Below the pieces are notes generated by a model. That model searched no databases and was not told the origin of the DNA. It saw only the letters and a list, made by a program, of their open reading frames with translations. Both the position numbers and the translations under genes were made by a program. Below, piece after piece: positions 9,556 through 20,603 of a stretch of 64,000 bases of DNA (its first letter is position 1; each line of letters starts with the position of its first letter). This stretch comes from Guillardia theta CCMP2712 (lineage: Eukaryota > Cryptophyceae > Pyrenomonadales > Geminigeraceae): the NCBI RefSeq assembly GCF_000315625.1, contig NW_005434656.1, forward strand, positions 872,638 to 936,637, written 5' to 3'.

Positions 9556-11776
9556 GCGCTCGACCTCCACCTCCACCAAGAGAAGAGCGTACAAGGAGGC
9601 GCGGAGAGCGGTTCTCTATGCTGCCATGCTCATCGCCATCCTCTCTTTCTCCTACCTCTACCTTGTCAACAAGACCAAGTCGCACGGCTCCAGACACTCT
9701 CCCAAGGCTCAGGGGCGCACACAAGGCAAGCCAGAAGGCAGCAGCGATCCTTTCAGAAGCTGCAGGGCCCTCTACGGCGAGCTGGTCGGGAGTCCCGGCA
9801 CGCCGCAGTATCATGCAAGCTTTGCCAGCTCAATGTCTCAGGTGACGAGCTGCCGAGTGTACGAGGACAGTGACGAGCAGGGTCAAGGTGTTTCGAGGCC
9901 CCGTCCATGCTCTGCTGGAACAGTCAATGAGCGAGAGGGAGGGGGTGGAGGACCAAGACGAGGAGGATGCGGATGAGGAGAGTGGCGCAGGAAACATCCT
10001 GATACAAGTCGACTCACTCTTGCGCAAGTCTGTGCTGCTGGCAGTCTGGGAGAAGTTGAGCATCCTTGCGTCTTCCAGTGGGAGAAAGCAGGGCGAGCAT
10101 GGGAGGATAACGACACAGGAAGCGCTTCGTCTGCAGTCAGATATCTCACCCTTCAACGTCCCCCTCCTCTTCCCTTCTTTTTTTGCTCCGCTCTCCTCCT
10201 CCCACAATACTTTCCTTCTTTCCCTTCCCTCCTCCGACCTCCTCTCCTCCGCCCTCCTCTCCTCCGCCCTCCTCTCCTCCGCCCTCCTCTCCTCCGCCCT
10301 CCTCTCCTCCGCCCTCGTGTCCTCCGCCCTCCTGTCCTCCCAGCTCCTGTCCTCCCTCCATTCTGCGTCATCCTATCGGTCGTGGCGGGACAGGTCCTCG
10401 CTTGTTGATTCGTCAACTGGCTTGGGTTTTCGCTGGAGTGTGCTACATTGGATTCAACTTGGGGCATTCTGCCTGTGCTGTAATGCTCCTCCCTTGTCAA
10501 GTCGACGCTCTCTGATGTTTCCCTGGAGATACTTTTGGGAGCTTCGCATGTCAGCCTCTTGTCTGTGGTCGGTCTTTTGTCTTGTCTGTGTTGAACCTCA
10601 AAAGCGTTGAAGGAGATCAGCGAGGAGTGCTGGGTGGCGACTGCGGAGAAAGTGATGCAGCGACGTCTTTCCCTCTCCTGCTTCTGTTCCACCTCCACCA
10701 ACTCCACCACCTCCTCCTCCACCACCACCACCTCCTCCACCTCCTCCACCACTCGGTGACCTCCTCCTCCACCACCATCACCACCTTTTCTTGCTTCTTC
10801 ACCTGCTCCTCCCATTCTCACTTTGTGCTCCCCCCCCTAATGTTTCTCCTCCTCCTGCTTCTCCAGCTAGAGCTTCTCATGCTTCTCCTTTTCGTCCTCT
10901 CCTTCCTGTCCCCTCTTCCTTACAAGCATCGGCAGGCTGTCCGAGCATTGTTCCATGACAGGTGATGACCATGCCTTTCCCCTCCTCTCCTCCATCTTGT
11001 TCATCCCCTCTGGGAGCAGGTTCCAGCTTCACTACGGAGATTCCTTGAAGATCCTCCCTGAGCTGACCAGGACTGATTCGCTCAGCTGCAACCTGTCTGA
11101 GTCCTCCCTGCTTGCTCCACTCTCACACCCTCTTGCTTGCTCTCAGGTTCAGAGTCGACGGCGACCACAAGCCTCCTGCTCCTGCCCTTGACCTCCGCAA
11201 CGCTCTCACGTCTCGCTCACGCCTCCCGCTGCAGACCTCACGCTCCCACGCAGGGCTCTTAGCGGACCTTCTCTCCTCTGGATGGACGACGTGGGATGTC
11301 CTGGCTGGAACTGTGTGGAGCCAACAAGCACTTGGCGCCGTGCGGTCGAGGAGGGGCAGGTGATGTCCATGGGATGGTGGGAAACACAAGTGAGGGAAGA
11401 GGCAGGTCGAACAGATCGAGTGCCAGGTCGAGGATGAGACGCACGGCTACTGTGTCGGCAGAGCAACAGGTTGGGGAAGGGCGAGCTAGCAGAGCAGAGA
11501 TATGCTCGGGGGAGGGAGCAGGGGGCGGGGAGGAATGGAGAGGGCATCTGGAAAGAATCAGCATATTCATGGTAAGATGACACATTGAAAGAGAGCCATC
11601 TGTCGCTCCCACTGTTGTCCGTCCTCCTGTACAATCCGCACGACCCAGAAGCTAGCTCAAGAAGCCGCAGCAACGATCCTCCAATGGTGTCAAGTTGCAC
11701 TGGTCCCTCAAGGCCAGCATTTCCCTCTGCCCTCGTTGACTACAAAATTTCCCTTGACTCTCTGCCCGTCTCGTAA
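9556..11776 (+). CDS. Single-pass membrane protein of unknown function
   Basis: The first visible exon starts after a CTCTAG acceptor. It encodes a basic stretch followed by one membrane helix (AVLYAAMLIAILSFSYLYLV) and DPFRSCRALYGELVG. A 46-nt intron (9842-9887) then keeps frame into VFRGPVHALLEQSMSE, an acidic loop and NILIQVDSLLRKSVLLAVWE. Later exon candidates read ALKEISEECWVATAEKVMQ, FQLHYGDSLKILPELT, FRVDGDHKPPAPALDLRNAL with LADLLSSGWTTWDVLAG, and a final SALVDYKISLDSLPVS with stop at 11776. Introns between these are long and low-complexity, and their exact ends were not fixed. The N-terminal exon is probably inside or before the N gap. Topology suggests a signal-anchored endomembrane protein; no family recognised. 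The stop lies 23 bp from the stop of the VMP1 homologue. Confidence 0.5.
10229..10358. repeat. 15-bp minisatellite (CTCCTCTCCTCCGCC)n
   Basis: About six to eight units with decay at the right end, inside a probable intron of the plus-strand membrane-protein gene. Confidence 0.75.
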
Positions 11777-11799
11777 CCCCTGCAAAGTTGAGAGGATGC

Positions 11800-13855
11800 T
11801 CATGAAGACTTGATCTTCTTAGCCTTACAGGAAGTGTCAGCAACCGGTGGGGCCCAACGGCTGGTTGTACCTCCTCCTTAGCGTGTCCCTGCGCGAGGTT
11901 GTTGATAACGTCCATCACCTGGCGGGCCCGGTAAGTCTTCAGGAGGAGGAGGAGGAGGAGGAGAGAAAATCTCACGAAGTAGAGAATGAGGCCGGTGACA
12001 AAGTAGTTGAAGAACGACTTAGCAGTGAAATAAGAAGACAACCCCTTGACTTCAGTCTGGTGAACATTCGCTGTCAGTGCTCTCAACAGCACAAGTAAAT
12101 TCCACGAACCTGCGGCTTGGTCTTGTCGCAGAACGCCAACACCTTGTCAAAGCCCTCCTCCATCTTCTGCACGACGTTGAAGTGCTCTTGGAACTCAGAG
12201 ACGATGGTGATGAGAACCAACAAGATGCCGAGGACAAACGTGACCAGCGGGATCAACATCATCCTGGGCATCTTGCGGGTGCGCATGCTCAGGTAGAAGA
12301 AGCAAGATGCGATGGGGATGCCAACAAACCAACGGAGGATGTGGAGGACGCGCTTGGCGATTGCCATGACCTCGTCTCGTCCTGTGTGGGAGAAGATCCA
12401 AACAAACAGCAGCTCCTGCATCGGTGCCTTGATGAAACCTTTGCCGATGGTGGTGGCAAGGAGGAACTCCCACATGGGCATCATCGAGTGACCGCAGCAC
12501 AACCCGCACATGTCAAACATCGCATTGGGGTATGAGGAGAAGAGGAGCACTCCCCAGAACCCATTGTGCCTCAAGAACTCCACCATCCATCTCTCAGTCC
12601 ACTTGAAGGTCTTTACAGCTATCGACCACAGGCTTGCCGAGTCCTCGTCGGAGTCTGCTATGGAGTCCATGATCTCATCGTACTCCTCGTCCTTCTCTCC
12701 TGTTCCCTTCAACGTCAGAATGCCTTTCCTCCGCCTCTCCTGCCGCACCTGCTTTTGCATGCCCATATGCTATGAGATACGGCGGAAGCTCACCCAGGGC
12801 CGTCCCGACCCCCCAGACGATCACCTGACGACAAGGTGAGCGAGGATGGAGTTGGCAAGGTGTTGGTGGCGAGAACAAGAGCACAAGCACACACCGGGAA
12901 GAGCAACGACATGTAGATGTTGTACATCGTCGGCGGAGTGGCTCCAGGTGCTGGGGGACCTGGGGGGATCTCGAACGCGTTGGAAAGAGCCGGAGTGATC
13001 TTGAGCATGTTGTAACTGCCGGTGCGAGGTCAGAGGAGAAGATACTAGCACACAAGTCTCATGACCTCGGATCGAAATCCAAAGCTTTCCTGCTCTCTGC
13101 TGTTCTTACCACCGCACAGATGTGGGGGAAAAGGTACAGGGAGCCTGGCGGGCACGGAGGACGGAAAGGAAGGAAGGGCAAAGAGGAGGAGAAACGGATC
13201 AGGTTGAAAATGTGCTCAGTCAGCACAATCATCAGATCAGAAGATGTCAGAAACAACCTGTGTGCGCTCCCGTTCCTAACCCGACCGAGGAGAGCACCCC
13301 CAGTCCAAACCACCACACAACGTACAGAACGTTATGCCTCACCCTCTGGAGGACAGGTTGATGCGGGCCTTCAATGTAGAAGAGGGATATCGTGATGAGG
13401 ATGGCGGAAACAAGCCCGAGCAGTGTTCCGCGGTGTTGCTCTTCTGTGAGCCATCGAAAGGGCTGCCGAAAGAACTCTAGCACAACACAGTTGAAGTGGT
13501 ACAGGGTCTTCACAGGATGAGTTAAGAGCGAGATCTTCTCGACCCGCTGCATTCTCCCTTTCGTTTCCTGAGACCTGGACGCCCTCCCGTTGCTCGATCT
13601 CTCCCTGCTGCTCCTGCGCGCGGGGGAGCGTCCCGTCGACTTCTTCTGTGCGGACGGGGATCTTGCAGGGGATTTAGCGGTCGATCGAGACCTCCTCGGA
13701 GTCTTGGGGGAGGAGGTCTTGGCGGGTGTTCTCGGCTTCCTGGGGGAGGCTGCGCCTCGCCCACTGGGGGAGGAGGAGGAGGAGGATTTGCTCCGCTTAT
13801 TCGGCGTGGGCGCCATGTCAAGGAAGCTTCTCAGAGAGGACCCCCTTTTTTCCAT
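11800..13855 (-). CDS. VMP1: VMP1 (vacuole membrane protein 1) homologue
   Basis: Exons join into a polytopic protein. The N-terminus is long and Ser/Pro/Lys-rich. Then come SILITISLFYIEGPHQ-type and VWWFGLGVLSSVGLGTGAHT segments, LYLFPHICAV, VIVWGVGTALGELPPYLIAY, FLRHNGFWGVLLFSSYPNAM with FDMCGLCCGHSMMPMWEFLL, ATTIGKGFIKAPMQ, and two last helices. These are the signature blocks of VMP1/plant KMS proteins (VTT/DedA superfamily): ER membrane lipid scramblases needed for autophagosome formation and ER-organelle contacts. Introns of about 40-50 nt were confirmed by phase at several junctions. The last intron, 48 nt, gives AKKIKSS and a TGA at 11800, so the tail is dilysine-like. Start at 13855 or at the next ATG, 13816; sequence before 13860 is intergenic repeat. 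The N-terminal extension is unusually long and basic for the family. Confidence 0.85.
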
Positions 13856-15580
13856 GAGACTAGTTAGGGTGGGGTAGGTCATCTCTCCGGGTGGTGGTAT
13901 AGCTCGTGGTGCTTGTCCAGGTGGGGTGGCACTTCCACCCGTGGTGCAGTCGTACTTCTTCGGACCGGTACTCGACCTGTTGAAAGTGGGTATATTTGTA
14001 CGTTATTGGACGGGTACAAGACGTTTCCGGATCTGAAGGTTGCGGGGTATAGGACAGTGTGGGTAGGGTACTAATTTTTGAAGGGTGGGGTGGTGGAACC
14101 CGCCACTGAGACAAACGGACATCTGAAACTATTCGGTGCAGGCTTTGCAATTTGATGAATTAGTTCAGCGCACAATAAATTTTGAAAATTTCCAACAATT
14201 TTCCCGAGAAATTTGGATACTATCTAATATAATTGGGGATAGATTCAAATTTTTCGGACATTGTGGTAATTCAAGGAAGGATCTGGTCGTTACAAACCGT
14301 TGTAAAATCACCCTACCCATGTGTGTTTTCCTCCTATTCCTTCACCCCACCCTCAATTTAGACGGTCGAAATGTTTCAAATAACCGGGTATTTCACCACC
14401 CCTGTAGACTCACGTACCCTCGCTCCTTCTAGTTACGCCGATTGAGCCAGGGATACGGGGACTCCGGCTCAGCTGGCCGGGCAGCCCGGCTCCGAAGTTC
14501 CTGACACTGCGGCAGTGCGGTCCTGATCGTTGCCTCATTCCGATTACTAGGCTAAGTCACTAAGTTATGCCTGAGTCCGCCGGGCTCAGTCCGAGTCCAG
14601 CGGGCCCATGCCGCGCCTGGCATGCGGCCGCGACCCCACGGCGGCCACCACCGCCCAATGCCTCGGATGCCAGCCGCTAGCGCGGCCGCCGGGCCGCCGG
14701 GCGGCCCCGGGCAGTCACCCGGTGTGTCCGGGGCCTGGTACGGTACGCCTCTAGGTCGAGGAAGGAGTACCCACCTTATTGCTCTTCCGCAAACAATAGT
14801 AGAAACCACCGGTCCACGTTTTGAAGGCATAATAATGATGGATGATAGGAGGAACGACATGGTGGTAGCGGTCTCGGGAGAGGTGGAGCGGGGAGGATCT
14901 AGACAAGATGGAGATGCAGCGGAGGAAGAAGAACCCCATCTACAGCTTGTCGACTAGTGCCGAGGGATAAGATTAAGATTGAGAGGACGAAGCGATCGAG
15001 TAGCTTGTTTTGTTGGATGTGCTCGTCGTTGTTCAGTAGTTCAGCAGCAAGGTTCGCAGGGTTGGAGGGAGAAGGAGCAGAGGCGGACACATGAAAAGGG
15101 AAGACAACGAACATCCGCGTGAAGAGTCAAGACCGAGTTCGAATACAAGTGGGTGTGCCAACTGATAGTCGAGTTGCTGCAGGATTGAACGAAGAGATGT
15201 ACTAGGGGCAAAAGCATGCAGGGAGAGGGAAGCAAGCTGCGAGAGCGAGTCTTCTCCAAGTTTGCGGATTGCAATCCTTCAGCGATGTGGAAGAACACAG
15301 CATGCAGGATCGAGTCGCTCAGCTCAGCATTGTCCAAGCCCTACACCTCTTCGCCCAAGACTTTGTCACACGAGACCATGAGAGTTTCTCCGCAAGAGGT
15401 CACACCCTGAACCCCCCCCCCTCCTCCTCCCTCTTTCCTCCTCTCTTGATCTTTCTCCCTTCTCCCTTCCCTGTCCTGCTTCTTTTCTCCCCCTTCTCCT
15501 TCCTGCCAATCACCTTTCCATTTCCTCCTCCTTCCCCTTCCTCCTGTCCTCTCTCCCTATCCCCTTCTCTTTTTTTTTCA
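13856..15580. other. Intergenic with polarised GGGTAG / AT / CTACCC block
   Basis: G-rich GGGTAG/GGTGGGG words at 13866-14105, then AT-rich sequence at about 14130-14290, then C-rich CACCC/TACCC words at 14305-14425, then a GC-rich CCGG island at 14430-14760. No gene is supported, although part of 15200-15410 could hold a 5' exon of the next gene. Confidence 0.45.
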
Positions 15581-18348
15581 GCAATGTCCTCCGGCACTTG
15601 GTATGATTCGAAGTTTCCTAACGGTTCCCTCAGTGGGGAGTGGACGAGGTGTGCGCTTGGTTACAAGAGGAAGGGCTGCATGAGTTCGTGGCCATCGCTA
15701 GGGATCATATCATCACAGGGGCCGTACTCCTCTCCATACAGGAGGAAGACCTTCGTGTGGACCCTCTAGCTTCTGCCCTCAAGGTTCTAGCACTGCGCTC
15801 CTGCCGCGCTTCCGCTGAGGAGCTTGTTTGTGAGCAGGAGGCAAGAGTAGACAAGTTCGGGAGGGTGCGGCAGTTCGTCCTAAGCATACGAGAGCTTGTG
15901 GATCAGCATCGTCAGACTCTGAACCTCCTCCATGATCAGCCGCAGGATAGGAGGAGCAAGTCTGCTACCAGCGCCTTCGTCGCTTCGTTGTACAAGGTTG
16001 TTGGCATGCAGGAAGGGAGGGGATGCTGATGTTGGGTTGGGTTTGCAGCCTGAGCCGCTGTCATCAGCGCTCCTCCGTCTAGGATGCAGGTAGAGGAGGA
16101 GGAGGGAAAGGTGGAGGAGGAGGATGGAGGGGGATGGGGAGGGGGGGGGGGGGGGGGAGGAGGAGGAAACAGGGGGGAATAAGGGAGTTTGCAGCTTGAC
16201 GTGGGCGGCCTTCGTAATGATGGCGACAGCAAGTGTGATGACATTCGTACATGATCGTGTTCCGGATATGGCAAGGTTAGAGATGGAGGAGGAAGAGGAG
16301 GAGGTGCACGATGGGGAGAAGGAGGGCGAAGGGCAGAAGGGGGGAGGGACCGGGGAGGGATCGGTGTAGGAGATCTAACAGTTGAAGCAGCATCCTCCCC
16401 TTCCTGATGTTGTGCTGGACAATATTCCTGTGATTCCAGGAGCCTTTGAGGTAAGAAGCTTTGGGAATGGAGAAGAAACTCTTCGGATTGACGATGATGA
16501 TGATGATGATGATGAGGAGGAGGAGGAGGAGGAGGAGGAGTGGATTGATGAACTTTACAGCAGTGTGATGCGTTCTTTGCAGGCTTCTGAAGTTTGCATC
16601 ATCCTTTTGGCGTCGATCTTCGCCCTTACGTGCATCTTTCATGTACACAGGTATGATCAACGCTCCGGTTTCTCAGCACTTCTCTTCCCTCCTGCCTCGC
16701 CTCCCTCCTCCTTCCTTCCTCCTTCCTCTTGTCTCCTCCTCCGCCTCCCTCCTCCGCCCTTCCTCCTCCTCCTCCTCTCCATCTCTTCGCCTGTTATCTG
16801 CCGAGCTTTCAGTTTGCTCCTACCAGCCTCTCGCCTGCCTCGTCCTCACTGATACTGTTTGATTCAGATCGCGTCCACTTTTGGATCCACGTTGCAAGTA
16901 ACATTTTCACTCTCTTCACTCCCCTCGCCTACTCCCCCGTCCTCCTATTCCCTTGTCATCTCCTTTCCTGTTCTCCCTCCGTTCTCGCTCCCACTTCCTC
17001 CACTTCCTCCTCGACCACCACTTCCTCCTCCACCTCCTCCGCCTCTCACCTTGTGCAGGGGACCCGCACATGCGGCGACTACATGTTCAGCGGGCATACC
17101 GCAATGCTCACGATCCTCAATCGCTTTGTCTGCGCCTACTCCCCTCGTACCTGGACTCCCCTCCACACCTTCTCTGCAGTTCTCAACGGGTCAGCAATCG
17201 CCTCCTCCTATCTCCCGATGTTCCTCTCTTCTCAACTGATCATCTCCCGTTCCTCTTCTCTTCTTGTTTTCTTATTTCCCGTTCTTCTCTTCTTATCGTC
17301 TGGTGCTGTTCTCTACCTGTCCCGTCAACCAGCAAAAGTCCTTCTGTTTACTTGGTTCGGAGGTTGTTGCCTTGAGTGTCTTTGTTTTTGCAGGTTCGGC
17401 ATGTTTTGCATCCTTGTAAGCATCTTTTGCTTTCTCATCCTCCCCTTTCGTTTCCTTCTCTCCTTGTCCAAGCTCATCAACCTTGCTTCCCCTGGGCCTT
17501 CCAACCCTCCGCTCCCCATCCCCCCTCCCATCTTTCTTGCTTCTCCTCCTACTTCCCCTCGCTCCTGCATTCGTTCTTCTTCCTACTTCCTCACATCTGT
17601 CAGGCCGCCCACGAGCATTACACCCTCGACGTGTTCATGGGCTTCTACATCGCCACCAGGACCTTTCAGTCGTACCACACAGTAGCGCATGCGGTAGGAG
17701 ACATGGGAGGAGATGACGGAAAGATGGCGAGCGAGCGAGCGAGTGCGAGAGGAAGGGAAGGAAGAAGGAGGAAGGGAGTGAGGAAGGGAGCAAGAAAGAG
17801 CGGGAGCGAGGGAGGGCGCGAAGAAGGGGAGGGAGAAAGAGAGGGAGGAGGAACTGAATATCAACTTGCAGGATGTTTCGGACAACGAGGGTCTCGCGAG
17901 CACAAGGAGATGGTTTCCCATGGTCTCCTTCCTGGAAGAAAACTGCTCCGGTCTCTATCCTCCCCGAAGCCTCCCCCGGCTCCCCCTTGACTCTCCTCCT
18001 CCTCTTGTCGTTGTCTCTCTTCCCGCACCCCTTCGTCTTCCTTCCTCCTGCCCTCCCGCCTTCCCCAATGTCTCTCATGCGCTTCCTAGTGACGGTATGG
18101 CAGGAGTCGTTCCCTTCGAGTATGAAATTCCTTTCAGTCGGCGTCTTCAGAGCCTGCTCTTCAAGAGGGCAAACTCCGCTGCTTCTCCTACCTCACATGC
18201 CAGGCGAGATTCTAGCCAGAGGACAGGGGAGAAGAGACGAGGGAGGGAAGGAGGAACAGAGGGGAGGGAGAGGAGGGAGAGGAGGGAGAGGAGGAGGAAC
18301 AAGAAAGTTGCGCTGACATCAAGACAGGAATCCTTTCAACAGAAGTGA
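15581..18348 (+). CDS. SAM-domain sphingomyelin-synthase-related protein (SAMD8/SMSr-like)
   Basis: The N-terminal exon encodes a SAM domain ([18 protein letters not shown], then [17 protein letters not shown]). Later exons read [74 protein letters not shown] and [20 protein letters not shown] with YHTVAHA. The two His-containing blocks (SGHT and HEHYTLD) are the PAP2_C catalytic residues of sphingomyelin synthase and SMSr, which transfer a phospho-head-group to ceramide in the ER/Golgi. SAM plus this domain is the SAMD8 architecture, so ceramide phosphoethanolamine synthase or ceramide sensing is the best guess. The C-terminus is basic and the final ORF reaches TGA 18346-18348. The 5' end is unresolved: a 33-nt intron before WGVDEV is likely and an upstream exon is required. 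Several introns are pyrimidine-rich, and one carries a 17-base G run near 16141. Confidence 0.75.
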
Positions 18349-18692
18349 CTCCGAGGAGCGATCATACAAAGAGCTGTGAATGGTGTCCTTCAGCTGACGT
18401 CCTTGGACGTTTCCTGGACCTTCTTCACCTGCTTGTTGCATGTCTACCACTCCCTCTCCCCTCCATCCCTTTCCCTGCCCTCTCCACTCCCTTCCCCCTG
18501 TTTCCTCTCTCCCCGCTTCCTCATCCCCTGCCGCTTCTCAACCATCATGTGCATCCTTGTGTGCACAATGTTAAGACAAAGAACAAGAAGTTTAAACGAC
18601 AAGCTGTTTGTAAGCCTTCAAAACTTTGCCTGTACATCACCACTCCCCTGCGGGACAGGGCAGCAAGGTGCAGACGCGGCAAGTCAGCGGGC

Positions 18693-19614
18693 TCAGAGGT
18701 AGGCAGGGAAGAGCTGGAGGAAGAGGAAGAAGATGAAACCGGAACCAACGGGAACGGCAATGTTGTCGTCAAGGTCGATGGGTCCCCCGGTTCCTTCGTG
18801 TATTCTACCGCAGAAGGTCTCGGGAATGGCTCCTGGAGAGAGCGTGAGGAGGAGGAGGAGGAGGAGACTGTAGACGTGGTGGGAGCGAATACGCAGCGGA
18901 ACGAGAGAAGAAGCAAGGCAAGGCAAGGCGGTGCAGCATACGAGGTTTTCTCCCTGACTCACCAGCAATGCCGCCCAAGAGCGAGACGAGGAGGAGAGAC
19001 CCGTTGAAAGGAAAGCCGTGGTAGAGGTAGTACACCGTGGTAGTGAAGGCACAGGCAAAGAGGCCCCCGAGACTTCCTACAAGGGACTTTCCGTTGCTGA
19101 ACTTGGGCCCGAGGTAGCCGTACCGGATGCCGCAAGTGGACGCAAAGGGGTCCCCGAAGGAGAGGTAGAGGATGCTGAGGATCGCAACGTTCCTCGGGAA
19201 CAACGTGATACACGCCAGCACACCTGCTACGAAGAAGACCATGCCGCTGAGCCGAGTGGCCTCGTAGTTGCGGGCAAGGAGGCTCATGACCCGGAACGTT
19301 AGCTTGCTCAGCCAGTGCTCCACGAAGCGAACGCGGGCGTACTCGCCGATGGCCAGCAACACGAAGAGGACGCCGAATCCTCGCAGCGCCTGCTCCCTGG
19401 AGAGGACGAATTCATAGAGGCCGGCAAAGATAGCTCCTGCAGCGACGTGAAAGATTTTCCTGAGAAAGTGAAGGTTGTTCCTCGACATTATCTTCAGCTT
19501 GCTCCCTCCCTTCCCTCCCGTCTGGCTCTTGCCATTCTTGATGTCGCTTTTGCTAGTTTCCTTGTCATACTGTAGAACGCCGGTCATAGATCCTGTTGCT
19601 GTTCTCGCTACCAT
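18693..19614 (-). CDS. CTP-dependent lipid kinase family protein (DGK1/dolichol kinase/phytol kinase-like)
   Basis: Two exons, 18963-19614 and 18693-18832; the intron has GTGAGT and CTCCAG ends and keeps frame. The protein is about 264 residues with several membrane helices. It carries FLRKIFHVAAGAIFAG near the N-terminus, then SILYLSFGDPFASTCGIRYG and KFSNGKSLVGSLGGLFAC, and ends GRIHEGTGGPIDLDDNIAVP plus a final helix. The GDPFAS and NGKSLxGSLG blocks and the late DDN belong to the Sec59/DGK1/VTE5 family, which phosphorylates dolichol, diacylglycerol or phytol using CTP. NKSLAGSL-like spacing slightly favours DGK1. No Phe-led plastid signal is seen, so an ER location is likelier. The ATG at 19614 is the first in frame. 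It faces the sphingolipid gene tail-to-tail, 344 bp between stops. Confidence 0.75.
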
Positions 19615-20603
19615 CAATCCTTGTCACGGTCAATCTGCTATTTCCTTGCTGATCCAGAGATCTGGTGAACGCAACGTCACATCAAAGAAGGGTTCATCTC
19701 TCCATCAAGTTCAAACATGTGATGCTGATCTACGTATATCATCACGTTCGTATCCTTACACAGAGCCTCACACCCCTCACACCCCCATTTCCCTCTCTGG
19801 GCAACGCTTGATAGATATCACAAAAAAAATTCAGAGTTGGCAGTCATTCGAAAGATCCTCCACCCCGATTCTGAGCCAACGCATCGCTTGTCTATATAGA
19901 ACCCACGAGAGAAAACAGACAGCTAACGCAACCGACTTCATCTTCTCTTCCTTGAGAGGGTACTCAAGTCCACTCTCGTGAAACGGCGTAGATGACTGAT
20001 CGCGAGTGATACCAAGTGTACTCTGAAAAACAAGAAACTCTCCTAAGTTTCCCCTTCAGGACACAGAAATGATGCGTACAACGTATCTCAATACTTCTCT
20101 GGAACCTCGCAAATCTTCAATTCCATCATCAGCCGCTTGTTCACGAGTTCACCCTAACCTTGATTTCCTTCATATTCGGCACTAGCAAAAGCAGAGATTC
20201 ATTTCATTTCTCGCTCTCTTCCTCTTCTTCATTCATCTGTATCACTCGCCCTCCCTCGTCATCTTCTTCCTCGTCCTCACCATCCTCCTCCTGACCTATG
20301 CACCTCCACCGGTCCCACCATTGCCATGCGGCTTCAAGAATGACTCACCCTACCTCCTCCGTTTCCAGTCGTCACCTACCCCTCAGACCCTTCCTCCTTA
20401 TGTGTTCTACTACCCGTCATTTTCATTTCAATACAACCGGTACAACAATCAGTATATTTTTGCGGTATTTGCCCTTTTTGCATTGAAAATAAAGCATTGC
20501 CGATATTGTGTTGTTAAGAGTTGAAATGTTACTGTTCAATTATTGAAATTTTATTCAAAACTACTGGTATATCGACATGAAGCGGAAATATTAGTTTCAA
20601 TTC
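19615..20603. other. Intergenic, C-rich then AT-rich
   Basis: No gene supported. C/T-rich sequence at about 20260-20440 gives way to AT-rich sequence at 20440-20600, the first of two AT-rich cores in this gene-free stretch. Confidence 0.4.
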
